NCBI GenBank assembly: GCA_033239525.1
Contig: BSYO01000009.1
Location: forward strand, 12,173,299 to 12,237,298
DNA: 64,000 bases
DNA from: Nepenthes gracilis
Taxonomy: Eukaryota; Streptophyta; Magnoliopsida; Caryophyllales; Nepenthaceae
Direction: 5' to 3'
Positions 9,228 through 21,045 of the stretch are shown one piece after another. The stretch's first letter is position 1; the number at the start of each line of letters is the position of its first letter. Under the pieces are notes generated by a model, which saw only the letters and a program-made list of their open reading frames with translations, had not been told where the DNA came from and made no database searches. The position numbers and the translations under genes are program-made.

Positions 9228-12200
9228 TATAATACTTAATTTTTGTCTAATTTAATTTCATAATATCAGTTTATTTTATATTAATTAAATGTATTAGAAA
9301 ATATTTGTGTAGTATAAATTTAAAGAATATATTGCAGTAAGGAAGCAATTCGATGCTTGAAAAATGCCCAATGCACGCCTGAGCGTATTTTCTAACGTTA
9401 ATGCGCTCGAGGAGCACTTGTGTCATGAATACAAATCAAAGAAAGTCTAATTAATTATCATTCATAAGATAATATTCCCAAAATAATATTACTATACCCG
9501 AACCTGGGTATGATAGCAAACAAATCTTAAAATTTTATCATCCAATAATAATAATAAACAGAACCCAAAACCCATCATAAGACATAATTAAATAACCGTC
9601 CAAACAATAACATATATATACAACCTGTTCCATAAATATCGTAAGGGATATGACAACCAAACATTAACCATAGATAATCCAATTGTTCTCATATATAGGC
9701 TGACAGTCGGCCAATCCGAAACATCCAGAATGCAGTTGATACGAATCCAAACCAAAATGAAACTAAAACCCTCCAAGATAATTGAATGATCATGTCCAAT
9801 CTCTTACACAATATCAAAGCTCACTAATTTGAATAGATAAAAAATAGAAAACGTGAATTTAAAATTTAACAAGTATTATATTATATATATAAAATAAACA
9901 AATATGTTCGAAATTAGAGGGATGATCTATAAACACATCAAAAACCGGTAAAAGACTCAAATCCGAAAGTCCAATAACGAAAATCAAATCATAAATATGA
10001 AAACCTAATATCGAAAGCCAAATCACAAATCTGAATTATAATCCAAAATAAAAAGTCATGTAGGTAGTCTCGTACTCAAATCGTATATCAAATTAAAATT
10101 TAATCCCATCAAGACGTATACTGAATAGAAGTGATCCGAAGTAAAATTAGATAAATAGAATCAGATGATCAGAATTATATCATAGTCATATGAGAATTAA
10201 ATAAAAATATATTGATTGAAATAAAATTTGAATCAAAATCATATAAACAGAATTAAAGTCCGAAACGAAATCATATAAGAATCCAATAGGTTCTGGAAAA
10301 AATCACAAATTAGATGTACGAGTTTAGCCAAATCCCATATATGAACAAATTGTGTTTTTCAAATCAGAATCCGATTACAAATCCATGTAGAAACACAAAG
10401 TGCGTACGAAAATCGGATAACTAAATGCTAATTGATCAACTTGAGGGAAGGTTATATATAATCCTATTAACCTTAGACCAAATCATCTGCTATTAGGCCT
10501 GCAAGTTAAGCTATCTATATACTCAATTTTCCATAGATATGAAACTTACTCATTATATTTTGCTACCTATGGCTTTGGATGTAACCCTCATGTTTAGTAC
10601 ACATATTAGGACATTCGAATATATTAATTTTTTCGTTTAATTCACTTATGATGGCTCTCATTTAATACAGATAGGATGAGTCAACTATAAATAGAGTCTT
10701 TTCCTACCAATGAAAAAGATAGTCACAAATATTTTCCTGTTGGAAACAAAATCTCCTCATCAGGATAGGCACATAAATAATAGATCAGATATCAAATAAT
10801 AAAGGTAGCAACCTCCATATCTAAGTAGTATGCATGGGTACTAATGCACGGCCCCTACATGTTTTATGATTTTTTCATATAAATATACTGATATCAAAAT
10901 ATATAGTCTCAAATATTTACCTTTTTTTAATAAACGATAAAATCCTCAAATCTTAACAAATTTAGAATAAAACTTCCAAACAATGGATAAAAATTTCATA
11001 CATATACAAAGGAAACACATGAGTTAAATAAAAATAGTATGCACCAAAGTTAACATTCTAAAGCATACACAAAATATATTAGATATTAAAATAGGCCAAA
11101 GATAGAACTTATAGATACTTCTCTTAATCTTATATCAAACATACCTGACAAAAAGATATTTCGATTTGCCTGGTCTCTTCTTTCCCTCTCCTCTTTCTTC
11201 TCCCCTCTCTCTCTCTCTCTTGTCTTCCTCTCTCCCACATGATTGGCCAAATAGACACTGCTACACCCCTTTATATATCCAAATTGATACTCAAGTGCCA
11301 CTTCATGCATGCCTCAGGCACAAGCTGTTGAAAATTCACACCTTAAGCGCAACCTCGGGTGCAACTCTGGTGCCTGTTCTCAGCATTTTGCACCTCAGGT
11401 GCCCTTTAGGCGCACTTCAAGCGCTGATCTGTGTACCGAATTCTTTTAAAGTTCCATAACACTCAATTAATTCTAATGCCTTTAAAACACCCAAAATAAC
11501 AAATATTACCAAAATATATTAAATGAGAATCCGAGTATTACAGCTTGAGGCATGCCTCGAAGCACAAAATCCAGTAAGTTTGCATTTAATGGGCGCCCGA
11601 GGTAGCACTCCAATCTGGTGAAGGTCTAGGTGGGATGCCTGATGCACATTTGAGTGGCGTTCATGCCTGATTGCCTATATAAGGTGTAGCATGTTACTGT
11701 TCAACCATTCACACAGGAAAGAAAGAGAATGAAAGAGAGGGGGGAGGAGGAGAAAAAGAGAAAAGAAAATATAGTTTTGAATATATTTTGGCCAGATCTA
11801 CTTAATTAAAAGTTTAGATAAGTATTCTTATACCCTATCATTGGTCTATTTTCATATCTAATAAATTATGTTTACATTTGAAGGTTTTAATATACATGCA
11901 TATTAGTTTACTTATCTTATTTATTTTTCTTGTGCATGCATGTCCATTTTACCGATTATTTTGAAATTTTGCTTTGATTTTGATAATATTTAGGAATTTT
12001 TCATGTTTTGTAAAAAATGGGTATATATTTTGAGATGTTATATTTATGTATTAGAATATCTGTAAAGTAAAGTCAATAAAACCTACATATGGGTTGTACA
12101 TATGGTATCCATGTATTGCTACTCTAGGTCAGGCTCCACCTTTGTTATTTGATTCAATATGTGACCTTTTTTGATGAGAAAAGCTTTGTAATATGTAGCC

Positions 12201-13312
12201 TCCCGATGAAATGTTTTGACCTTTTCTGTCGGTGGAAAACGTTTTGTGATATGTGATGTAAAAACCCTCATTGAATGTGTTTTTATGATAATTATCATAA
12301 AATAATTGAACAAAGCTAATATATTTAAACATTTTAATATATCAAATAGATTTGAAAAGTGCACCCAACTCCACGAGTGGCAAAACATAGTAGCTTTATT
12401 CCTAATCTATAGGAGATACTATGTAGATAGTTATATCCATGAGTCTAAATAATAATTGATATGGTTCAAGGTTACAGAGACAATATATAACCATTTCTCA
12501 AATTAGTCTCTCAATCTTTGATTCTGTGATTTGTGCATATTTTGGATTTTGATATATTTTCTATATTAATTTGTGATGAAATTTATAGGTTTTGTCCATA
12601 GTTAGGATTCGATCGGTCTCGTATATTTGAACATATGATTTTCTTTGGATTCGTTTAGACTGTGATTCATTTGGATTATGCTTTTATTTAGAATATACCT
12701 TGAGTACAGGAATACATTCGGACTTTCATTGCTGGGTTTTATTTTTGGATTATGGGTTGTGTGTTTTATTTGTGTTTATCGCTTTTCATCCTAAGTTTGA
12801 ATGTATATGTGTTATATTATATATATAAATTGATACTTGTTGAGCTTTCAACTCACGTTTTATTTTTTTATCCCCTTCAAATTAGTGGGTTTGGATATAT
12901 TACAAAAATTTGGACGTGATTTGAGAGGCAACCATTTATATTCAGATAGAAATCATACCATTTGTATTTTAGATATTGAGAGGCAGCTAAAAGTAAGCCT
13001 ATGGTTATGTTGGAGAATCGTTAAGTATTCTATTAGCTGGAAATATTTGTTGTTGGATGTCGCCTTTCTTATGACATTGTGGAGCAAATCACAATTATTT
13101 TGTTGTCCGAATGGGTTATTCGATGAAGTTCTATGATTAATTTTGTATTCTAATGTTATTATTATTAGATGTTGAGATTATATGGTTCGTCTGTTAGGTT
13201 ATGCCTAAATTTGTAATTTGTTAATTATTATTTTGTTAATTTGGATTTAGAATTTTGTAGGTTGTAATTAATTAAAATTACTTAGATCTGTTTTGGTCCA
13301 AATTCATGACAG
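9228..13312 (+). repeat. decayed long gypsy LTR 'C', interrupted by solo LTR E
   Basis: About 1,960 bp of LTR (9228-9420 plus 11543-13312) belongs to the family of elements A and B. The start (TATAATACTTAATTTTTGTC) aligns with the start of LTR A. It then has the 'gcgcccgaggt' block, a likely TATA box (CTATATAAGG near 11674), a GA-rich tract at 11715-11770, the conserved AAAACATAG(T) block at about 12310-12440, and an end in AATTCATGACA at 13312. The piece 9421-11542 is a later insertion. No second LTR of the same element was identified. Confidence 0.6.
9421..11542 (-). mobile_element. solo LTR 'E', inverted, inside LTR C
   Basis: The minus strand reads TGTAATACTCGG at 11542 and ends ATTCATGACA at 9421, the same ends as the other long LTRs. 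In between, read on the minus strand, are a GA-rich tract (about 11255-11165), the conserved ATAATGAGTAAG block (about 10560-10440) and an AT-rich tail. Flanks are ACTTG on the left and GCTTG on the right, a 4/5 match to a target duplication. No internal gag-pol lies next to it, so it looks like a solo LTR left by LTR-LTR recombination. Confidence 0.65.
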
Positions 13313-13689
13313 CTTTCGAAGAGAATTATATTTATAACAGGTTGCTTTTATAATAAATTTATTTGAGTATTATCCTATGGTCATTTTTATTGGTTTAGAA
13401 AGAATTTTCACGTTAAATAACATTTTGCAAATCTATATATTTGGTTGTAGTGTGTTCTTTGTGGTCAATGATTTAGTGGTTGGTAATTGATGGAGGATTC
13501 ATTTTTTTCTCACTATGCCAGTTGTTTGCATATTTTTATTAAATCCCAACAGATTGTATTAATGTCTAAGAGTTTATCATTCCACATTAAGTAATTTAAT
13601 TGGTAAAATAATTTTATTCTTTATCAAGAAAAAGTGATAAATATTTTGACCTTAAAAAAATTGTAAAAACACTAAGAAAGAAGGAACAC
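13313..13689. other. unassigned AT-rich DNA after LTR C
   Basis: This follows the LTR C end and may be internal sequence of that element, but no clean primer-binding site or coding similarity is visible. Confidence 0.4.
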
Positions 13690-14760
13690 AATTGAATAAT
13701 GATAAGGGACAATATATAAGGGATCTTAAAAATTATACAATAAAATTATATCTTATAAACAATGCTACTCAGGAAGTCATCAATTTTTTGGATTCAACGG
13801 ATATTTGGATGAAAATTAAGGGTCGGTAGAAATACAAGTCTTTAACAACGAGGTTATATATAAAGAAAAAATTATATAATCTTCAATTATCTAAAGGAAG
13901 AAATTTAAAAAAGTATTTAGATAAGTTTAATCGAATTTGAACACAAATATTGAAGCTTGATCAGAATATCAAGGATAAAGACAAGATGTTGGTGTTATTG
14001 GCTTCTTTGCCAATCTCATACGACTATATTATCAGAACACTTATTATTCAGGAAGGAAGTGGTCAATGTTAATAAGGTTATTGCTTCCTTATTTATAAAT
14101 AAATTTAAGCAAAAGAAAAATGTTGAGATTTTATGAAAGCTAAATGTCTTAGCATCTTCCAGTAGTTGGGAACACAAGAAATTGAGGGACGAAAGTAATA
14201 AGTCAGAGAGGATTGACACTTGGTCTAAGTTAAAGGACAGTAAGTACTATTATGACTAAAAAGCCACATGAAGAGGAATTACTTAAAAAATAAGCAATAA
14301 AAAGAGTATGGTAGCAAGTGATAAGAGTGGAGGAATCATGATGGCAATTATCGGGCCTTTGTTACTACTTATAGTGACCTTCTAATAATCTATGGGGGAA
14401 GATAGGAATGATAGCTCATCGAACATTATCAATATTAAGGACTGTATCTTGTGGACAAGCAATAGGATAAAATTCGTGTTGAAAGGTGTACAACATGTAC
14501 CAGATGCCCGATTGAAAGTGATCTCAATTAGAAAATTTGACAATGAGGACTTTTGTAAGATATCCGGCAAAGGCCAATAAAAATTCATTAAAGACTCTTC
14601 AGTTGTGGTAAGGGAAAACAAGAATTCAAGTCGATACTTAATAGAGGTTTCAATTGTCAAGCGCAATGCCAAATTGATCAACGGGTCAATTGGTTAAGGT
14701 GGAGGGAGGTGGTTGAGGTGAAGTGCACGTGGAATCAACCCTATCATGGAAAATGCGCCA
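13690..14760 (+). pseudogene. Ty1/copia gag to GAG-pre-integrase relic
   Basis: In one plus-strand frame, 13775-14060 resembles copia Gag (LYIKKKLYNLQLSKGRNLKKYLDKFNRI and LVLLASLPISYDYIIRTL), broken by several stops. At 14425-14690 a second piece resembles the copia protease-to-integrase linker (LKGVQHVPDARLKVISI, DNEDFCKISGKGQ), again with stops. Catalytic integrase, RT and any LTRs are missing. It is an old fragment lying between two gypsy LTRs. Confidence 0.75.
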
Positions 14761-15489
14761 AAGGGTAGTGGCAATTGTCATATCCCTGTCTCAAAATCTA
14801 AAATTAAAATATATTATAATCAAATTTTAACCAAAATCCACGATAAATTAGTGTAACTACTAGCTTAATCCCAAACCAAATGCCTATATATGATTCTTCT
14901 ATAAGCATCATTACACAATCTAATAATATATGAAAATCAACGCATAGAATCCAAAGGCCACACTTGACGGTGGCTTCATTAAATTATCTCCTAATCGATA
15001 AATAGACAAAACTTTCATGATTTGTTTTCAAATGGCCACTTCCATGACATCTTTTAGAAAGCATCCTCGTAGTAGCACCTCCTTAGGGTCTGACTATTTT
15101 ATTAATGTTGCTGCAAATGATCTCTTTTAAAAACAAAAAAACTATTGTTAGCTAACCCTGGAATGAGAGATAGACCTTGTTTCACTGGATCGATTATCCT
15201 CTATTTTTGTTGATTAACACTCGAACTGGTCCTCACTTACCTTATTTTACCCTCCATCCTCATTGTTCAAGAATTTTATACGAACACTTATATTATTAAC
15301 GAAGAGTCCAATTCTTAGTTCTATCTTTTTTAAGGGGAGCACCCTTAAGATCATTCCAAAGGTGTTAGAAAGCACTCTTTACCTTCGTCTAGTGTCATCT
15401 CCCAACCACCCCTAATTGTTTTGTGATATGCCATTACATGACAAGATTGCCTGTTTCTTACATGACATTCCATTGACTTGGCATGGTAA
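14761..15489. other. unassigned AT-rich DNA
   Basis: No coding similarity is visible. At 14777 a TGTCATATCCC resembles the start of the long LTRs, but the following sequence does not align well enough to call one. Confidence 0.35.
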
Positions 15490-15999
15490 ATATAATGCCT
15501 AACTTCCATTTAACTTATTTGGTAAATATACTATTTTGAGTATATTAAGTGTATTAAAATTAATTATATATAATAAAATTTTGAAGGGATTCAAAGCAGC
15601 TAAGTAACTCCAAAACTGCACCTAAGTAGTGCTTGAAGTGCAAACAGTTGTGGGCTTGCGCCGGAGAGCCGCCTGAGGCAGCGCTTGAGTGCCAAATATA
15701 GTGGGGCTGGCGCTTGAGGCATGCTTGATTGGCACTTGAATGCTGTTTGCAATTTATAAGTAGGGGTAGTGCACTATGTAGGCATTTCACGGGAGAGAAG
15801 CAAGAGAGGAGAGAGAGAAGAAGACAAAGGAGAGATGAAGAAGAGAAAAGGTGGATAAGATGATCCTTTTATCAGATATGCTTGGTAAGAAATTGAGACA
15901 AATATACTTATGTCATATCCTTGGTCTCTTTTTTCCGTATCTAATAAAGTTTGCTTATATATTGGAGGTTTAATGTTATGCATGCTATTTTTATTTAGC

Positions 16000-17560
16000 C
16001 TATTTATTTATTTTTGTACATACATGTTAATTTTATCAATTGTTTGGGGGTTTTGTTAGGATTTATAAGTATTTAAGGGTTCTGTTATTTTATTAAAAAA
16101 ATAGATAAATATTTATATATGTATATTTATATATCAGTATATTTATATGGAAAAAGTCGTGAACACCTATAAGAGGCGTGCATTGGCACTATGTATCGCT
16201 ACATAGGGATTGAGGTCTCTACCTTTGTAATCTGATTTAACATTTGACTCTCTTCCAACGGGGAGAGCTCTATTCTCGACAAGGAAAACTCTGTGACTTC
16301 CTTTTTTGCCAGTAGGAAAAGTTTCTGTTTGTAGATGACCCACCCAATCTGTATTTTAATGAGAATTATCATAAGTAAATTGAATAAAAATTAATATATT
16401 TAAACATCCTAATATATGTACTAAACTTGAAGATTACACCCAACATTGCAGATAGCAAAATTTTGTGAGTATGTTCCTTATCTATGGGAGACGGTATATA
16501 TAAATGGCACTATCTACGGATCTAAATAGTAGATAATCTAGTTCAAGGTTACCGATAGTACGAGTAATACTTTCTCAAATTGGTCTTTTGGTCTTTGGTT
16601 CTCTAATTTCTTGTATATTTTATAATTTTGTATTGATTTGTATTTGGTCTTCAATTTAAGATTTGCAAGTTTACCTACAGATAGAATTTGGTTAGTCACA
16701 TACATCTAATATGTGATTTCATTCCGCAATCTTTTTTTTTTTTTTTTTGTATGTGGTTTCCTTTATTTCATTCAATATATGTTTCATTTTTATTTGGTGT
16801 ATTTTTTTTCCTCATGCATGCATATTATTTTTACCAAGCGTTTGAAAATTTTGTTCAAGTTTTGTAAGTATTTGAGAGTTTTGTTATTTTGTGAAAAAGG
16901 GTAAATATTTGAGTCTATATGTTTATGTGAAATATATATATATATATATATGTTTATGTGTCAGTATATTTGTATGGAAAAGTAATGAAAACCTATATCG
17001 GCTGTGTATGGGCACTCATGTATCACTGCCTAGGGATCGAGATCTCTACCTCTATGATCTTATCTGATATCTGACCCTCTTCCGATGGGGAGAACTCTGC
17101 TCCTAATGAGAAAAACTCTGTGACTCCGTATTTTGCCGATAAAAAAAAGGCTCTATTTGTAAATGACCCACCCCATTTGTATTTTAATGAGAACCATTAT
17201 AAGCAAAATGACTGAAAACTAATATATTTATATATCCTAATATATGTACTAAACTTGATAATTACACCCATGCCACGAGTAGAAAAATATAGTGAGTATG
17301 TTTCTTATTTATGGAAGACAGTATACATAGATAGCTCTACCTACGGGTTTATATAGTAGATGATCTAGTTTAAGGTTACTAGAAGTATATGTAATCATTC
17401 TTCAAGTTAGTCTCTTAATCGTTGGTTCTTCAATTTCGTACATATTTTATACCTTTACATTGATTTATATTTGGCATTCAATTTGAGATTCCCAGGTTTT
17501 TCCACAAATTAGATTTGGTTAGTCTCGTATATCTGATATATGATTTCATTTCAGAGCCTA
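16000..17560 (+). repeat. ~800-bp tandem duplication within LTR D
   Basis: About 16000-16735 and 16800-17560 align along their length. For example, both hold 'gtatatttNtatggaaaa', 'ctctgtgact' and 'taatatatgtactaaacttga' in the same order. The copies have diverged by roughly 15-20% by eye. Confidence 0.7.
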
Positions 17561-17828
17561 TTTGATTCTTATATGATTTTGATCCAAACTTTATTTTATT
17601 CGTATGTGGTTTCATTTGTTTCGTTCTGTATATACTCCATTTGGATTCTAATATGATTTAGATTATCTGATTTTGTTCCAAATCACATTTTAATTAGAGT
17701 ATACTTCAATTTGAAATGACCTAAAAATGAGTCTAGAGAGAGACGCTCCCCCCTCTCACTAGAAATTTGAATCTGTTACCTCTCGCTCCTCTTGCCTCCA
17801 TCTTCCTTCCTTCCTCGTCGGCGCCACC

Positions 17829-18476
17829 ATGGCACCGGACACCCTCTCCCCCATCCTCTCTCCCATCCAAAAACCTATCTCTATAGGTCTCGCTTCCTCC
17901 TCTAACTCCGCATCCACTGTCATCGACTTACCCAACAACCCCTATTTACTTCCACCCTTTAATACCACATTTTCCTCTTCCTTTTCTGGCGCTCTTGGGA
18001 TCGTATTTTCCTCGTTAATCCCTGCTCCTTCCTTGTGTTCTTCGATCTTTCTTGTCGAAGAATTTTCACCCATCTCTGTTTCGCATCATCCATCTTCCAA
18101 TCAAGGCTTTTCTACCGCTATTTCAAACTTGGAGGTTTCTTTTGTCCCTGCTGATTCAAATGTTTCTCAACAATCTCTTGCTGATACTCACTGATTACCA
18201 TCACTTGGCTTTCCTTCTTTGTTTGTGTCGGATAATTCTCTGTTTCCTTGTAGGGATGCTGAATCTACCTCCCCGGGTGGTAAGCATTATCATTCTCCTG
18301 ATTTGGTCCCAGATTTGAATGGTGCTACTGAAGGTCTTCAGCAGGTCCGATTGGATTCAACTAATTCAAAGCCTCCGATGGGGTCGACGCACAGAATCTT
18401 CCCAGATTCCTGGTCAACAGTGGTTCAAAAAGCAACCTTTGGAGGTAAGTCCCCTTTACAATACTTTCCTCCATAG
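17829..18476 (+). pseudogene. L1-like copy 1, N-terminal ORF segment
   Basis: Starting at the ATG in GCCACCATGGCACC (a good start context), the first frame encodes 121 Ser/Pro-rich residues to a stop at 18192-18194. A second open stretch follows in another frame from 18219 (DLNGATEGLQQVR, PDSWSTVVQKATFGGKSP). The stretch DSWSTVVQ before a DUF4283 domain is usual for plant L1 ORF1. The reading is cut at 18501 by the LTR of element A and resumes at about 27640. Copy 2 starts at the equivalent site (52623) with a similar low-complexity N-terminus. Confidence 0.6.
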
Positions 18477-18500
18477 CATGGGGGTAGAGATATAGTGGAT

Positions 18501-21028
18501 TGTTAATATCCTAAATTTTTATTTGGATTAATTTCATATTAACTATGATTTTGGGTAAATTAGGTATGATTAAATTAATTAAATATTAAAAAATTTTGGA
18601 TGACATTTGGATCAATCGGGCTGGTGCCCAAGGTGTGCCCGCTTTATCACCCAAATATTGATTCAGATTTTGAAATAAAAGAAAACTAAATGAAATATAT
18701 ATATGTAATATATATATATATATATTATTAAAAACGAAAAAAAAAAGAAAATGAAGAAGGATAAGGATTGGAAAATCAGAGAAAGAGAATTCGGGGAGAG
18801 AGTGAAGGGGGGTTAGGGTTTCGAGCCGTGGAGGAGAAAGAAGAGAGGAAGAAGAGGGAGGAAGGTGGCCGTTTGACGACAGCCAGCGACGGCAATGAGT
18901 AGCGAGGGCGACACTGTGCCGGTGGTTGTCGGTGGCTGGAAAGTTTGGGCAGTGGTGGTGAGTTGCGAAGAGAGGTCGAGAAGGCTACTGGTGGTTGTCG
19001 GTGGCGGTGGCATGTAGTGGTGCAACGGTAGTCAGCAACGACCAAAGGTGAGTTGACAGTGACCGGCAACGACTGTGGTCGAGCAGCGGAGTGGTAGAAG
19101 CTGCGAGAGAAAGAGAGAATGACGGGGAAGCCGCGAGAGGAGAGCCACAACGGCAGCGCAGCGACGCCAGTGCAGGCTAGGTGACGCTGGGGAGGGTCGG
19201 CGACGGTAGTGGCAGCACGCCAGTGACCGGCGATGGCCGTGGTGGTAGCAGCTTACAGCAGAAGTTGCGCAGAGAGGGGGAGCGCGGGCAGAGGCATGGC
19301 AGTGCGCACGACGGAGAGAGAAAGGGTTGATTCGTGCACTTCGGGACATCTTTTCTTCAAATCTGCAAAGTATGAGGTCCGAGCAAGTATCTGTAAACCC
19401 CCTTTTTGGTCTGATTTCGCATCTGATGTATTTTAGATACTGTTTGAAATTTTTACTAATATACATGAATTTTTGTATACCCATTTAATTAATTCTAGAC
19501 ATGTGTGTATAGTTTATTGGATTATTTTGGGGGCTTTAAATATAGGAATTTCTTATTTTTCAGGAGGCCCAAAAAATTTATTAAACTCGATATGTATTTT
19601 TATCAGTATGTGTAACAAAAATGTATACGAAACTTGTATTCGCCGTACATTTTCACATGCACGTGTCGAGTTGTGGACACTACGTTTGGATTTTGATTAT
19701 TGGACTCTGGCCAGCTCCCGATGGGGAGATTTATTTGTAAATCCCTTTTCGCCGGCAGGAAAGGCTTGAAATAGTGACCTTTCTCATTTGGACAATTTGA
19801 CTTGACCTTAAAATATATTCGAATATTCTAATATATCTGACAAGTTTGAGGAATGTATCCAAAATTGCGGGCAGCAAAACATAGTGAGCAACCTTATTTA
19901 TGAGTACACAGTATATAAATTTTGGCATAAGATTATTAGGATTATGTGTAACCCTTTCTCAAACTAGTTTTCAAATAATTAGAACCCAAATTTAGTACGT
20001 AATTTGTATTTTTGCATTGATTGGTATTGGACTTTGATTTGATATAGATTTTTGGACATGAATTTAAAATTTGCCGATTTTGCCTATAATTCCACTTGGT
20101 ATGTCTCGTACAAATGATTTTGATTATATATTTTGATCCGGACCTTTGGAATATCTGTCGCGATACTGTTTCGACTTCTACGCACGCTATTGGATCATCC
20201 GACTATTGGATTCTGCCCCAAATCACAAGTTGATCGGGCCTTGGATTTGGACTTGGACTCGGACTCGGATTTGGACTCGAATCGACATCGACTTTGGAAT
20301 TGGTCCGGATCACCTTTGTTTTTATTATATATATTTATATATAAATACGTCCCGATGATAACTATTTTTAAAATTTGGACATTTGTTTGGATTTGAAAAT
20401 TTAATTTGAGTACGATATTACCATTGGATTTTAAAATTTGGATCTTGGATTTCGGTTGAATTTTTCTTATCGACGATACGGACTTTTTCTGTAATTTGAC
20501 TGTATTTTCATCCATTTAACCTTCTCTCTAATTTATTGAATTCATTTTGTCAAAAATATGATACTTGCTGGGAATTGGCTCATTTTTCTGTTTTGTCCCT
20601 TCCGAATAGAAGGTTCGGATGTATTGCAGGAGTTAGGACATAACCCATCAACCATCCGTCTGATTTGGTAAGTTTTAGTTTGTTATGGTTTAAATTAAAA
20701 ATTGATATGATTGTATTATGAAAATTGGCCAGGTATAGGCCCATGGTTATATTTTAGATTCAATTGGGGTATTTTATTATGTCTGATTCATGATTTTAGT
20801 TAATCTATTACCTTTCTTACGATGATTGTAGAGCAAGTCGTATTTATATTATTCAGATGGTTGTCCGATGAGGTCCTGTAAGGATTTTAATTTGTTAAGT
20901 TGTATATTTTGGTTTGTCACACCCGAATTTTGGGACTTAATATTATTTATTTAAAATTATTTGAGATTTTAGATTTTAAAAATTATAATTAATTATTTAA
21001 ATTGACCTGCTTGGTTTGATTCGTGACA
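18501..21028 (+). repeat. 5' LTR of element A
   Basis: This is a 2,528-bp LTR. AT-rich ends flank a GC-rich island (about 18830-19330) preceded by GGGGTTAGGGTTT (telo-box complement) at 18808. The conserved block lies at 19790-19930, and TTGATTCGTGACA closes it. Open frames on the minus strand in the island (for example 19150-18776) are low-complexity and are not called as genes. Confidence 0.9.
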
Positions 21029-21032
21029 GAAG

Positions 21033-21045
21033 TGGTATCAGAGAA
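21033..21045 (+). promoter_or_regulatory. primer-binding site of element A
   Basis: TGGTATCAGAGAA lies 4 bases after the 5' LTR end and matches the usual plant primer site for initiator Met-tRNA (TGGTATCAGAGC) through its first eleven bases. Confidence 0.85.

Noticed and set aside
14777..15489. LTR start at TGTCATATCCC
   Set aside because: The sequence beyond the first dozen bases does not align with the other long LTRs.
18776..19484. Open frames on both strands in the GC-rich LTR island (also 24878-25561 and 38036-38982)
   Set aside because: They are Pro/Ser/Arg/Ala low-complexity translations of a GC-rich LTR segment, differ between LTR copies and lack any domain.
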